DNA from: Panicum virgatum
Taxonomy: Eukaryota; Streptophyta; Magnoliopsida; Poales; Poaceae
Direction: 5' to 3'
Length of the DNA: 64,000 nt
Assembly (NCBI RefSeq): GCF_016808335.1
Contig: NC_053141.1
Location: forward strand, 18,793,756 to 18,857,755
Shown: positions 11,730-22,890 of the stretch, piece after piece
Layout: the number at the start of each line of letters is the position of its first letter
Numbering within the stretch: position 1 is the stretch's first letter
The notes under the pieces: generated by a model
What the model was told of the DNA's origin: nothing
The model's input: only the letters and a program-made list of their open reading frames with translations
The model's database searches: none
Position numbers and translations under genes: made by a program

Positions 11730-12900
11730 CACTGAGGTGATGGTATTGGCACGTACACCGCGCTGCCAAATATACGCAGATGGGAAATACTTGGTTCTTT
11801 CCCATGCACCAATTGTAAGGGGGATGTTCCATGGTATGCAGTTGGCCTGAGTTGAATCAGTGTTGCAGCATGCAACACTGCATGGCCCCAACAACTAGTA
11901 GGCAGTTTACAATTCTGCAACAATGGCCTTGCAATCCACTTGATTCTCTTGATCAAGGATTCAGCTAGACCATTTTGTGTGTGGACATGTGGTACCGAAT
12001 GCTCTACCTTAATGCCCAGGGCTAAACAATAATCATCAAAGGCTTTTGATCTGAATTCACCAGCATTATCCATCCGAATGGACTAAATGTGGTTATCAGG
12101 GAAACTCTCCCTTAGCTTGATTATTTGGGCAATAAGCTTTGAAAAAGCATGGTTTCTAGTGGACAACAGGTCCACATAGCTCCATCTGGTAGATGCATCA
12201 ATCAGTACCATGAAATACCTAAACGGGCCCGACAGGGGCTGAATAGGTCCACAAATGTCGCCTTGTATCCTTTGCAGGAACACAGACGACTCATCCCTAA
12301 TCTTCAGGAGGGATGGTCTAGTGATTAGTTTCCCCTTTGCACATGCAGTGCAAATAAAATCAACAGGATTAGGGAAACCATTAACACCATGGCCAACAGA
12401 ATTTTTGATTATTTTTCTCATCATGCTCAACCCAAGATGACCCAATCGGTCATGCCATATTTGAAACGATTCTGTGTTTCGGAATATGGTTTTCGTCGCA
12501 ACATATCCTTCAGTGGGTTTTATATACGTATAGTACAAACCCGATGGCGATGAAGGGAGTTTTTCCACTACTTGCTTCTGGTATCCGTTGAATTTAGTGA
12601 TTAGCAGGTATTCAGTACCTTGCTCAATCTCAGTTTCTATATGGAAACCATTCGAACGGATATCTTTGAAGCTTAAAAGGGTGTTCTTCGAGTCAGGATA
12701 CAATAATGCATCCTTCACAAATATCTGCGTACCCATAGGGAGAATCAGTGTGGCACTTCCGGTGCCCACAATATGAGCATTGCTTCCAGCAATGGTCATG
12801 ATATTTCCATTTTTCTTTGTTAGAGTTTGAAAATATCTGGTTTCCTTAATATTGTATTAGTGGTGCCACTATCTACAAGACAGATCTCCGCTTCAGCCAT
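11730..12900 (-). pseudogene. Copia-1 protease, GAG-pre-integrase and integrase core (broken)
   Basis: Going from high to low coordinates: the protease active site (VDSGTTNTI, about 12855-12873), the protease body (SATLILPMGTQIFVKDALLY), the GAG-pre-integrase zinc segment (WHDRLGHLGLSMMRKI, FICTACAKGK), and the integrase core (IQGDICGPIQPLSG, then MDNAGEFRSKAF, then NGLAESLIKRIKWIARPLL). The frame shifts between the protease motif and 12799. An in-frame TAG at 12083-12085 precedes MDNAGEF. The rest of integrase continues beyond the solo LTR at 9240-9524. Confidence 0.87.
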
Positions 12901-13065
12901 AGGGTCCCCACAATTTTTGTCAAGCATCATAAATAAGAAACAAGAATTGATCATAAAGCATAGAGCTACATTACTTCATTCCTGGGAAAACATTACATAG
13001 GTTTGGACCATTCTTTACACAAATGCTCTTCGGGAGCATACATGACCAAATATTATGATAATAAA

Positions 13066-14130
13066 CTAGTACATGTGGACATCGCCTTTAACTTGACATG
13101 GTACTTTGGAGATTACTGCAGGTCCCCAAATACATTGAATGTCATCAAGAAGGTTGTCCTCATTTTCGCCCATTTGGACGTCTCCACCGCTTGCGTCAAC
13201 ATTCATGTCATCGCGCTCCTGCGCTTCTGGCTCAGAGGGGAAGTGGGACTCATGTTGACCTTTTCCTTTCTTGCTTTGCTGGTAAAGGTCAACCTGGTGC
13301 CTGGGGGTGCGGCATTTACAAGACCAATGTCCCTTTGTCCCGCATCTGTAGCATTCACCTTGCTCCTCTCCGCTATGGTCACCTTTTTTCTTCTTGGGTT
13401 CGGTTCTACCCTTGGGCTTTCTCTTTCCTTTGCCTTTGAAAATGGCACCTCTTTTCCCTTTCCACTTCCCCTTTCCACGGCCCCTTTTGTGGTTGCGAGA
13501 GCTCTCAGCAACATTGGCGTGTGCTTCAGGCACAGCCATGGAACCAGTGGGTCGGACAAAATGATTGTTCATAAGAACCTCATTTTGTTGTTCAGCGACA
13601 GACAATACCTCGCTCAACTCAGAGCACTTAGTGTACTTTGAGTTCCTGTATTGCTGCCGCAGTACAATGTTCCCGGGGTGGAAGATGGATAGAGTTTTCT
13701 AGATCATATTAGCGTATGTGATCTTCTGGCCACATAGACGCGTCTTAGTCACAATCCTGTGTAAAGCAGAGTTATACGCTGCCACAGACTTGAAGTCTTG
13801 GAAGCGCAGGGTGATCGAGTCCTGTTGTGCCCTTGGGAGCACAATCGACTGCTGCTGGCTGAAGCGGTCCTTCAGGGACTGCCAAAAAACTAGTGGATCC
13901 CTCTCTGTTGTGTACTCAGACTTCAGGTCTGGGTGAAGGTGGTGTCGCAAAAAGTGCAACGCCTTTGCTTTATCAGGCTTTGTGCGTTCATCCTTGCCTG
14001 CTTCAGGATGGACGATGGTATGATCGAGGCCCATGGTGTCGAGTTTGATCTCGACGTCGGTAGCCCAAGTGAGGTAGTTGCTGCTGTCCACGACAAGCGC
14101 ATCGAACTCCCTCTTTGCGATGTCCGACAT
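13066..14130 (-). pseudogene. Copia-1 gag (broken)
   Basis: Starts at ATG 14130 (MSDIAKREFDALVVDSSNYL), a typical copia capsid N-terminus (UBN2-type, WATDVEIKLDTMGLD, HFLRHHLHPDLKSEY). A TAG at 13699-13701 separates it from the downstream part, which carries one CCHC zinc knuckle (CYRCGTKGHWSCKC) in a Lys/Arg-rich stretch and an acidic tail. Gag makes the virus-like particle and the knuckle binds element RNA. Confidence 0.85.
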
Positions 14131-14780
14131 GCCTGCACAGTTAATGCACAGGATTAATGTCGGTGTCTAATCTTCAGGATTACGACTAAGTATAGTCTTC
14201 AGGACTATACAAAGATTTCCCGGTTGCAATCTTCAGGATTGCTTTGCAATTAAGTAAATATATAAATTGCAATAAAGTAAATTAATAGAAATTAAATAAG
14301 CGTGAGAAAATAAATTGTAGTAAATTATAATATGCAACAATAATATAAAAGCAGTGGTCTTCAGGCCACAAAATTCCCACGGACTTCGGGCCGGGTATTT
14401 GAATATTTTAGTGGATTTCAAGCCACTATTATGCACAAAATGAGGTATTTGTGCATCTGATCCAAAATGGGCCTAAAGGGTCCAATCTGGTGTTTAATGG
14501 GCTGCCTGATTTGGCCCAGTCATCCGTGACCGTTCATCTTGATGAACGGCTCACATACTCCCGGCCAGGGTATAAAAGTATAAAAGGGATGGGTCAAACC
14601 CTAACCCTAATCCCTTTTCGATTCTCTTTCTCCCTCTTATCACTTCTTCAGGAAGGTTCTGAGGGGGGGCTCTGGCACAGGCGCCTTGAGGGAGGACCGG
14701 CCGACCGTGGCCAGGGCGGTGGCGGAGGCGGGGGCCCGCAGCCCGTGCCCCTGCGATCGGCGGCGGCGGGGGCGGCGTGG
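14131..14780 (-). other. Copia-1 leader, part 1
   Basis: Untranslated leader upstream of the Copia-1 gag start, cut by Copia-2 at 14781 and resuming at 25770. It contains repeated CTTCAGG words and a GC-rich end. No gene is seen. The TSD of Copia-2 (CGTGG) is at 14776-14780. Confidence 0.7.
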
Positions 14781-15480
14781 TGTAGGATCAAGAACACCGA
14801 CTAGAGGGGGGGTGAATAGGCGGTTTAAAATCTAAAAGCAATAACACTAGAGAAATTTAATTAGTAACAAAGGAAAGCCCTATGTCATGCTATTACTATC
14901 TCTAGATGGGTTTGCGACCTAGGGTGACAAGTCACAAATCAAGCTCTAGTAAAGTAAATTGCTCAAAGTAAGAACAAGTATTAAGGAGAGCAAGAGAAGT
15001 AACCAAGCTTGACACAAGAAATTATCCCGTGGTGTCGATGACTTGCCGGTCACCCCTAATCCACGTTGAGGTGGATTCCAAGAATCAACCGCTCCTCTAT
15101 CAAGAACCTCTTGATCTTGAGCCGGCTTGAATCAAGGAACCGCTCCACACCTCGATTCCACTAGAGTTGCTCTTCACCACTCCGGTGAGGTGAGCACAAA
15201 ACCTCTCACAACCGAAATCGGGGCTCCTCAACAATCTCCTTGGAGGAGCTCCACGAAATCCACTTCTCCAAGCCGTCTAGGGAGCGGCAACTCCCAAGAG
15301 TAACAAGTTGATGACGCTTGCTTGAAGTATCCCTAATGCCACAAAGCTCAAACTCTTGATGCAATGCACTAGGAAGCTCTCACACTCTCAAAAATGCAAT
15401 CTCTAAGCAAGTGTGTGTGAGAGAGGGGTGCCTTAGCTCTAATGTGTCAAGAATGCTATCCAAATGGCCAAGAGACCCAC

Positions 15481-15507
15481 CCAATGCCCGGGCATTGGGT
15501 ATATATA
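15481..15507 (-). promoter_or_regulatory. Copia-2 LTR core promoter with 18-bp palindrome
   Basis: TATATATA at 15500-15507. Moving downstream on the - strand it is followed at once by the perfect palindrome CCAATGCCCGGGCATTGG (15481-15498), placing the palindrome between the TATA box and the expected start site. Confidence 0.6.
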
Positions 15508-15552
15508 GACATCCCTCCAAAAACTAGCCGTTACACTCTTTTCTGCGAAGTC

Positions 15553-15951
15553 GCGGACCGTCCGCGGTTCAAAAACCGGACTGTCCGCCGTTATAAACCA
15601 GTGAGTCAGAGTGCATTTAATGTGTGTCAGAACTAGCCGTTAACCCCTGGCGGACCGTCCGCGCCCTAGTGGCGGACCGTCCGCAGTTAAGAGTTCCAAC
15701 CCACCAGAGACTAACAACGTCTCTGGAACTACTTTGAGATTAGCCTGCGGACCGTCCGCGCCTCAGGAGCGGACTGTCCGCAGTTTAACTTTTCAGCCCA
15801 AACCAGAGAGACACCCTTTCTGGTACAAAAATGGAATACAGTGGCGGACCGTCCGCCCACCTGGGCCGGACTGTCCGCCAGCCCACCAGAGCCTATGCAA
15901 GCTCTCTGGAACGGTCGCGGACTGTCCGCCTATCAGGTGCGGACTGTCCGC
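15553..15951 (-). promoter_or_regulatory. Array of paired 13-bp palindromes upstream of the LTR TATA
   Basis: Ten copies of GCGGAC(C/T)GTCCGC (some with C as first base) in five pairs: 15553/15576, 15650/15672, 15747/15769, 15844/15866, 15917/15939. Starts within a pair are 22-23 bp apart. Pair starts are 97, 97, 97 and 73 bp apart. The spacer sequence between pairs is poorly conserved while the palindromes are kept. In element orientation the array lies about 50-450 bp upstream of the TATA at 15500-15507, that is in U3. The 5' LTR carries the same array at about 24972-25370. Confidence 0.85.
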
Positions 15952-16925
15952 CGTTACTCAGTCAGCTCTCGAACTTAGTCTATTTCAAATCTTTTCAAAA
16001 CGCCGTTAGCTCTCATGTATGCAACTAGACATTTTGAGCAAAATGGCACTAAAGACCCGTCAAGCATGAGTACACAACCCCTCTTGATAGTACGGCTATC
16101 TATCCAACAAATCCGGTCACTTTTCATCCACTAAACGCCTTGTGACCGGTAAAACGCAAAAGCCCTAGTTTATACCTTTGCCTTGAGTCCGAGCTTTGCT
16201 TATCACCTCCAAAACTCCATACGTTCTCAACCAAATCTCTTTCACTTGTGGATCAACCTATACTCATTATCTCAAATGAATTCGTTAATCCACAAACCGT
16301 TGTCATTAATTACCAAAACTTGAATTAGGGGCCTAGATGCTTTCAATCTCCCCCTTTTTGGTAATTGATGACAACACTAAATTTTGGAGTGATAAAAGTT
16401 TTCAAGTCAACTTTATACACTAGGCATAAGGTGGACTTGGAATTGAACTTTGGAAGAACTTACTCATTTTCTTGAAAATTTCAGAATATGGTATGAGTAA
16501 ATTCACCAAGTTCGATGAGTAGAGAGAACTCCCCCTTGATATGTGCATATTAATTTTCATGAATACCAAGTACACATATATATAATTGAAACTTTTGACG
16601 GAGTTTTCCCTACAAGTGGAAATCGAGGCATACAAGATACAAGATATATATGATATGAACTTTAACATGGTTAGCACAACCTCACAACCACAAGATGAAC
16701 ATAAATAGATAAGAGTAGCATAAACTAACATAGTTCATCACACAATACAAACCAAATGTTCAAATCCAAACACAAGTCTTAAATAGAGTTCATGGAAGAC
16801 ACAAATAAACAAGAGTGGCAAGCGGAAGCCGAAAACGAATGATCTCCATTAGAAGTCCATGAGCTCCCCCTAGATCAAGCACTCCAAAGCTCCTTCTCCC
16901 CCTTTGGCATCAATTCCCAATAAGG

Positions 16926-18554
16926 TCAAACGGCTGGTGGAGGAGGTGGCGGTGGGTAGAACGGCTGGTGCGGGTAGAACTCTGGAGGCGGCACTGGAGC
17001 TGGAAACACTGAGTAGAAATGATCACTAAACCCTGTGAAGGCTGTGCTGAAGGCATCAAAGCGCTGCTCTAGTTGGTCCTGTCTCTGCTCAAGCTGCTCA
17101 AACTGCTCAGAGGAGGGCAAATCCTCAAAACATGAGTCAAGAGCTGCTATGTCTGAGTGTAAGCTCTCATGAAACCCCTGCATCTGAGCCATCATGGGCT
17201 GGAACATCTGCTGCTGCATGTTCTGGAAGTTGAGGTTCATCTGATTCTGCATCTGATTAGCTAACCCCGCAATCTAAGAGGACATGCTTTCATGCATGGA
17301 TGCAAAGTATGGGTCAAAGTAGCCAGCTGGAGGGGCCCACTGCTGCTGTGCTGGAGGATGCGGTGGTGGCATGGCATGCTGAGCTCCAGCTGCTCCCATA
17401 TGAGCATCATCATCACTATCATCTTGCCCTTGTGCTTCGGCATCCATATCATCTCCAGGGAAGGGAGTCAAAGGCCTCAAGAGAAAAGCATTGTCATTCT
17501 TGAATGGCCTGAAAGGAGTGTGCTTACTTTCACATAACCCTCTGAAGCTAGTCTTCACCTTGATGATGGACATAATGTATGGAGCAAAGTACAAGTTCAT
17601 CTCCATGTTAAGCCTCAAGTCTGCAAGCTGATCCATGATAAGAGCAATGACATTGATTCTATTTCCATTCAAGATATGAGATATCACATTCCAATAGTGC
17701 CCTCTAACCTTATCCTTGTTGCCACTTTTAGGCATGAATGTGACTCTGACAATTTTATTGATCACTGCAGGATGATGCCTCAAACCCTGCGTACCCCCAA
17801 AAGTTCTAGCAATTCCAAGATGTGCAGGCTCATAGAACATGGGGTAGTCATTCTCATCTAGTGGGTTTTCTAACACAACATTCATACTTTGCTCATTATT
17901 GATGAGATTATAATCCAATTGATTTGCCTCAGCAAATTGTGCAAATGTAGCACCATAGGTTCTTTTACCAGTTGTCCACCTAAATGTTTCCTCAACCATG
18001 TTTATCTCTAGAGTGGCATAGAACTGGCGTATCACTGTTTCATTCCAATCACACCTATGCTGCAGAAAATTAGCTATCCCTATTTGCTGAAATCTATCCA
18101 CTAGATCAGACATGACTTGATGTTGTCTCATATAGCCTAGGTCAATGGTCTGATGTTTGAATACATTTTTCTTAACTAGATGACCAAAGTAAACATCTTT
18201 TTGTACCTCGGTTTTGAAGAAGAGAATGTTGGTGTCACGAGGCAAGCTGAACTGATCCACTGCTCTTGCATTTGCATAGCTTTCTGCAGTCCACTATCGG
18301 CTAGGTAGATCTAGCCCCATCAAATCTGTAACATCATTGTCAACCCCCTCAGTATCTTCCTCTGAAGACTCATCACCAATATCTCCCACTGAAGATGCAG
18401 CAGCCATCTCACTAACATTTGGAGCATAGTCCACATCATCCGAGTCATCACTGTCCCTTTGTCTCTTGGAAGTCATTGCCTTCTTAATTTTTGAAGCAGT
18501 GGCCTTGATGATCTTCCAGGGTGGCCTGAGATCAAGATTTAACCATAAGAACAA
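16926..18554 (-). pseudogene. Copia-2 third ORF (env-position, plant retrotransposon protein), two in-frame stops
   Basis: One reading frame from 18554 to 16926, interrupted by TAG at 18294-18296 and 17274-17276. Order: a basic then acidic N-terminus (KKAMTSKRQRDSDDSDD, SSEEDTEG); a central globular part (ILFFKTEVQKDVYFGHLVKK, NETVIRQFYATLEINM, FRWTTGKRTYGATFAQF), which resembles the 'plant transposon protein' domain found in the env position of grass SIRE-like elements; a Met/Gln-rich segment; a likely coiled coil (EQFEQLEQRQDQLEQRF); and a proline-rich end. No signal peptide or clear membrane helix is visible, so 'env' describes position only. A 58-aa ORF at 18786-18962 (MSSRYFNESLTLVLG) could be a 5' exon; that is a guess. 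Confidence 0.72.
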
Positions 18555-18626
18555 TTACTAAAGTTATAGAATCAATCCTTAATGATATAACTCAATTCAG
18601 CACTGATCCGAAAAAAACTGATACTA

Positions 18627-19394
18627 GCGGACCGTCCGCACTTCTGAAAGCGGACCGTCCGCGGTTCATTAACTACCACGGCGGACCGTCCGCGTCCAGC
18701 AGGCGGACTGTCCGCGACCCATCTGTTCTGCGCAGGAACACAAAATCGCCCTCATCTTTGATTCATCCACATTTTGAGTTTTGATTCAAATCAACCAACC
18801 AAACTTTAACTCTAGCAACTCCTCATCACTAGGAATAAGATCCCCCAAGTATTTGCACGAATCCATGGTCAACAAATAGATCGGAGCATCTAACCCTAAC
18901 TCTTTCCAATAAAGAAATCCAAGAACAAGAGTTAGGGATTCATTGAAATACCGAGAGGACATGATGCACAATCTTGAGAAGAGTCCGGGGATGCTCTCGG
19001 ACCGTCCGGGAACCACTCCAAAAAGGCTTGACCTTGTTGTCTCCCCCACGTGCTTGAGAGAGAAAGAGAGAGAGCTTTTTGGAGGATATGTGTGGTTTGG
19101 TGGGGGAGAGTGAGAGGGACACCTCTTATAAATCAAGTCTGGACGACCCCACCTTTCTGTCCATTCGCGGACTGTCCGCGATATCCCAGCGGACCGTCCG
19201 CATCTGAATCTTTATACTGCAGCCCGACTGATACTGCCTCTGTTGAATTCTGCACAGCCTCTGGCGGACCGTCAGCGGTCCTTTGGCGGACCGTCCGCAG
19301 TGTATTTCTGCGGTTGAGAACTTCTCTGTAGAGCCTCTGGTGAACAAGTCCCATGAACTGCGGACTGTCCGCCCCTTACCCGCGGACCGTCCGC
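18627..19394 (-). promoter_or_regulatory. Internal palindrome array and TATA upstream of the third ORF
   Basis: The LTR palindromes recur inside the element as pairs at 19167/19189, 19264/19286, 19360/19382 (pair spacing 97 and 96 bp) and at 18627/18650 and 18681/18703, plus a single at 18997. TTTATAAG read on the - strand (19126-19133) lies 34 bp downstream of the first pair, like the LTR TATA, which is 46 bp from its first pair. A CT-rich leader follows, and then ORFs on the same strand. Candidate internal promoter for the third ORF (inference). Confidence 0.55.
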
Positions 19395-19658
19395 GCTACC
19401 AAAAATCTGACAAGTCTGAATTCTGCCAATTTTCTAAATTCCAACTCCAATTTGGGATCATTGCTCATATAAAAATCCAAAAATCTCAAATATTGCATGA
19501 AAACCTTCAAACGACTTATATGAGCAAGTTTCAACAAGAATTCAAAAATAAATCGAGTAGAATCATGAAAACTCATAAATGGCTCAAAAATACCTCAAAA
19601 ATTCATAAAAATGAAACAAGAAGTGCATGAAAGAACCATATGCCACATGTGCTAGTTT

Positions 19659-22600
19659 TCAAGCCACATTTGAGAAGTCAATGATATTTAACTCATTTCT
19701 TAACTTGCAAAACCGAGATTCATCCAAAGGCTTGGTAAAGATATCGGCTAATTGATCATCCATGCCAATACCATCAATCTTGATATCACCCTTGTTCACA
19801 TGATCTCTAAGAAAATGATGGCGGATATCAATATGATTGGTTCTTGAATGTTGAACCGGATTAGAGGCAATCTTCACGGCACTTTCATTATCACATAACA
19901 AGAGAATTTCATCAAATTTCACACCATAATCTAGAAGAGTTTGCTTCATCCATAACAATTGAGCACAACAACTTCCGGCCGAGATATATTCCGCTTCGGC
20001 GGTTGAAAGAGCCACGGAATTTTGCTTCTTTGATGACCATGATACAAGAGATCTTCCAAGAAATTGACAACCACCGGAAGTGCTTTTCCTATCAACCTTG
20101 CACCCCGCATAATCCGAATCCGAGAATCCAACCAAATCAAAATGAGCACCCTTGGGATACCATAAACCAATATTAGGAGAATATTTCAAGTATCTCAAGA
20201 TCCTTTTAACGGCGGTCAAATGACATTCTCTAGGTGCGGCTTGAAATCGTGCACACATGCAAACACTAAACATGATGTCGGGCCTAGATGCGGTTAAATA
20301 AAGCAAACTACCAATCATAGAATGATAAAGCTTTTGGTCAACCGGGTTACCTCCCTCATCTAGATTGAGATGCCCATTGGTGGCCATAGGAGTCTTGATT
20401 GGTTTTGCATCTTCCATACCAAATTTCTTCAAGATATCCTTCACATATTTTGATTGACACACAAAGGTGCCTTCCTTGAGTTGCTTGATTTGAAGTCCAA
20501 GAAAGAAACTCAATTCACCAATCATGGACATCTCAAATTCCCTAGACATCATTTCACCAAATTCCTCACAAAAACTTGGGTTAGTTGAACCAAAGATAAT
20601 ATCATCAACATAAATTTGACAAACAAACAAATCTTTACCAATATCTTTAGTGAACAAAGTAGTATCAACCTTACCAATTTTGAAGCCCTTAGAGATAAGA
20701 AAATCCCTCAATCTTTCATACCAAGCTCGTGGAGCTTGTTTAAGACCATAAAGAGCTTTAGAGAGCTTGTATACATGATTTGGCTTCTTGGGATCTTCAA
20801 AACCGGGAGGTTGCTCAACAAAAACAAGTTCACTAATCTTGCCATTCAAGAAAGCACTTTTCACATCCATTTGAAAAAAGTTTAATGTTGTGAGAGCAAG
20901 CATAAGCTAATAAAATTCTAATAGCTTCTAATCTAGCAACGGGAGCAAAAGTTTCACCGAAATCCAAACCTTTGACTTGAGTGAAGCCTTGAGCTACTAA
21001 TCTTGCCTTGTTTCTCACAACCATTCCATCTTCATTTTGCTTGTTTCTAAAAACCCATTTAGTGCCAATAACATTATAATTCTTGGGCCTCTCAACTAAA
21101 TCCCAAACTTGATTCCGGGTGAAATTATTTAATTCTTCATGCATAGCATTCACCCAATCCGAATCTCTCAATGCTTCATCTACACGGTTAGGTTCAAGAA
21201 AAGATACAAAAGAATAATGTTCACAAAATGAAGCAATGCGAGATCGAGTTTGGACACCCTTACTAATATCACCCATGATTTGATCCACCGGATGATCCTT
21301 TGCAAGAACATGATGAATTCTTTGAGGAACAATGGGTTCTTGAGTTGATGAAGAAGGTGCACTAGATGAACCAACTTGATCTTGTACTTGAGAATCATCA
21401 TTACTTGAATCTTGTACAATTTGTTGTGCTTGATCATTTGAGATAGAAGTTGAAGGATTAACTCTAAGAGAGACAGAAGGACCATCTTCATCTTCGTCTT
21501 CTTCTCTTGGTCTAACATCACCAATTGACATATTTTTCATTGCATTTCTCAAACCATCACTTCTCACATCATCAAGATTTTCTTGTTCATTATGAGAACC
21601 ATTGGTTTCATCAAACTCAACATCATATGCTTCTTCAACAATGCCATGAGTTTTGTTGTAGACCCGATAAGCCTTGCTATTAGATGAATATCCAAGAAGA
21701 AAACCCTCATCACATTTGCTTTGAAACTTTGATAACCTAGTTCCCTTCTTGAGAATATAGCACTTGCAACCAAACACTCTAAAATATGATATATTTGGCT
21801 TCCTTCCAATGAGCAACTCATATGGGGTCTTGTTATGAAATCTATGGCAATACAATCTATTTGAGGCATGACAAGCCGTGTTGATTGCTTCGGCCCAAAA
21901 GCTATCCGAAACATTGTACTCGGAGAGCATTGATCTTGCCATATCAATCAAGGTTCTATTTTTCCTTTCAACAAGACCATTTTGTTCCGGAGTATACTTG
22001 GTTGAGAATTCATGCTTGATTCCTTTCACATCACACCATTCCTCAACTCTTGTGTTTCTAAACTCACTTCCATTGTCACTCCTTACTTTCTTCACCTTGA
22101 GCTCAAATTCATTTTCGGCCCTTGTAAAGAATTTCTTGAATGTGTCATATGTATCGGCCTTGTCATGAAGAAAGAAAACCCATGTATATCTTGAGTAATC
22201 ATCCACTACCACAAGACAATAGCAATTTCCACCAATACTTCTATATGTTGTAGGACCAAATAAATCCATATGCAATAATTCCAATGGTCTCTCGGTTGAC
22301 ATGACACTCTTAGTGGGATGAGTATTTGCAACTTGCTTTCCGGCTTGACATGCACTACAAAGCTTATCTTTATCAAACTTCACATTCTTCAAGCCAACTA
22401 CTAAATCATGCTTCAAAAGTCGGTTGAGTTGTTTCATGCCAACATGACCAAGCCTTCTATGCCATAACCAACCCAAGGATGATTGAGTGAATAAGCAAGT
22501 GGACAAATTTGCCTCTTTAGTTGCAAAATCCACAAGATATACATCCTCATGTCTAAATCCCGTAAAGATGTGATCTTTTCCATCTAAGCTAGTCACTACA

Positions 22601-22860
22601 ACATCATCTTTAGTGAAACTACACTTATATCCAAAATCACAAAGTTGAGTGACCGCTAAGAGATTAAACTTGAGAGAATCAACTAACAATACATTTGAGA
22701 GAGAATGATTGCTTGAGATAGGAATTGTACCAACTCCTTTGACTTTGCCCCGGCTATTGTCACCAAAGATGATGTCACTATAGCCACCAACATTCTCATC
22801 TAGAGAGGAAAACATCATTTGATCTCCGGTCATGTGTTGAGTGCATCCACTATCAAGCAC
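19659..22860 (-). pseudogene. Copia-2 pol: protease, integrase, RT and RNase H, with one frameshift
   Basis: Protease site LDSGCTQHMTGD at 22857; zinc segment WHRRLGHVGMKQLNRLL..CSACQAGK; integrase core with HMDLFGP, VRSDNGSEF and the Glu of PEQNGLVERKNRTL; RT (NQVWDLVERP, GTKWVFRNKQNEDG) with catalytic YVDD (QIYVDDIIFGS); RNase H (FSDSDYAGCKVDRKSTSG, STAEAEYISAGS) through to LADIFTKPLD, ending near 19659. The frame changes once, at an A6 run (20874-20879, + strand) just before the RT segment QMDVKSAFLNG. A TAG at 22861-22863 lies immediately upstream of the protease motif. Otherwise well preserved, as expected for a young copy. Confidence 0.93.
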
Positions 22861-22890
22861 CTAATGTCTTCCTCCGGACTTGTAATTCAC

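Larger units (their letters stand above)
14781..16345 (-). repeat. Copia-2 3' LTR
   Basis: 1565 bp, ending GATGCTTTCA on the + strand. TATA box TATATATA at 15500-15507, read on the - strand. An 18-bp perfect palindrome (CCAATGCCCGGGCATTGG, 15481-15498) lies directly downstream of it. Five pairs of 13-bp palindromes lie upstream, at 15553-15951. Confidence 0.93.

Noticed and set aside
15553..15951. Regularly spaced palindromic repeats resembling a CRISPR array
   Set aside because: The repeats are 13 bp, come in pairs, lie in an LTR of a plant retrotransposon and recur in both LTRs; no cas-like genes are present.
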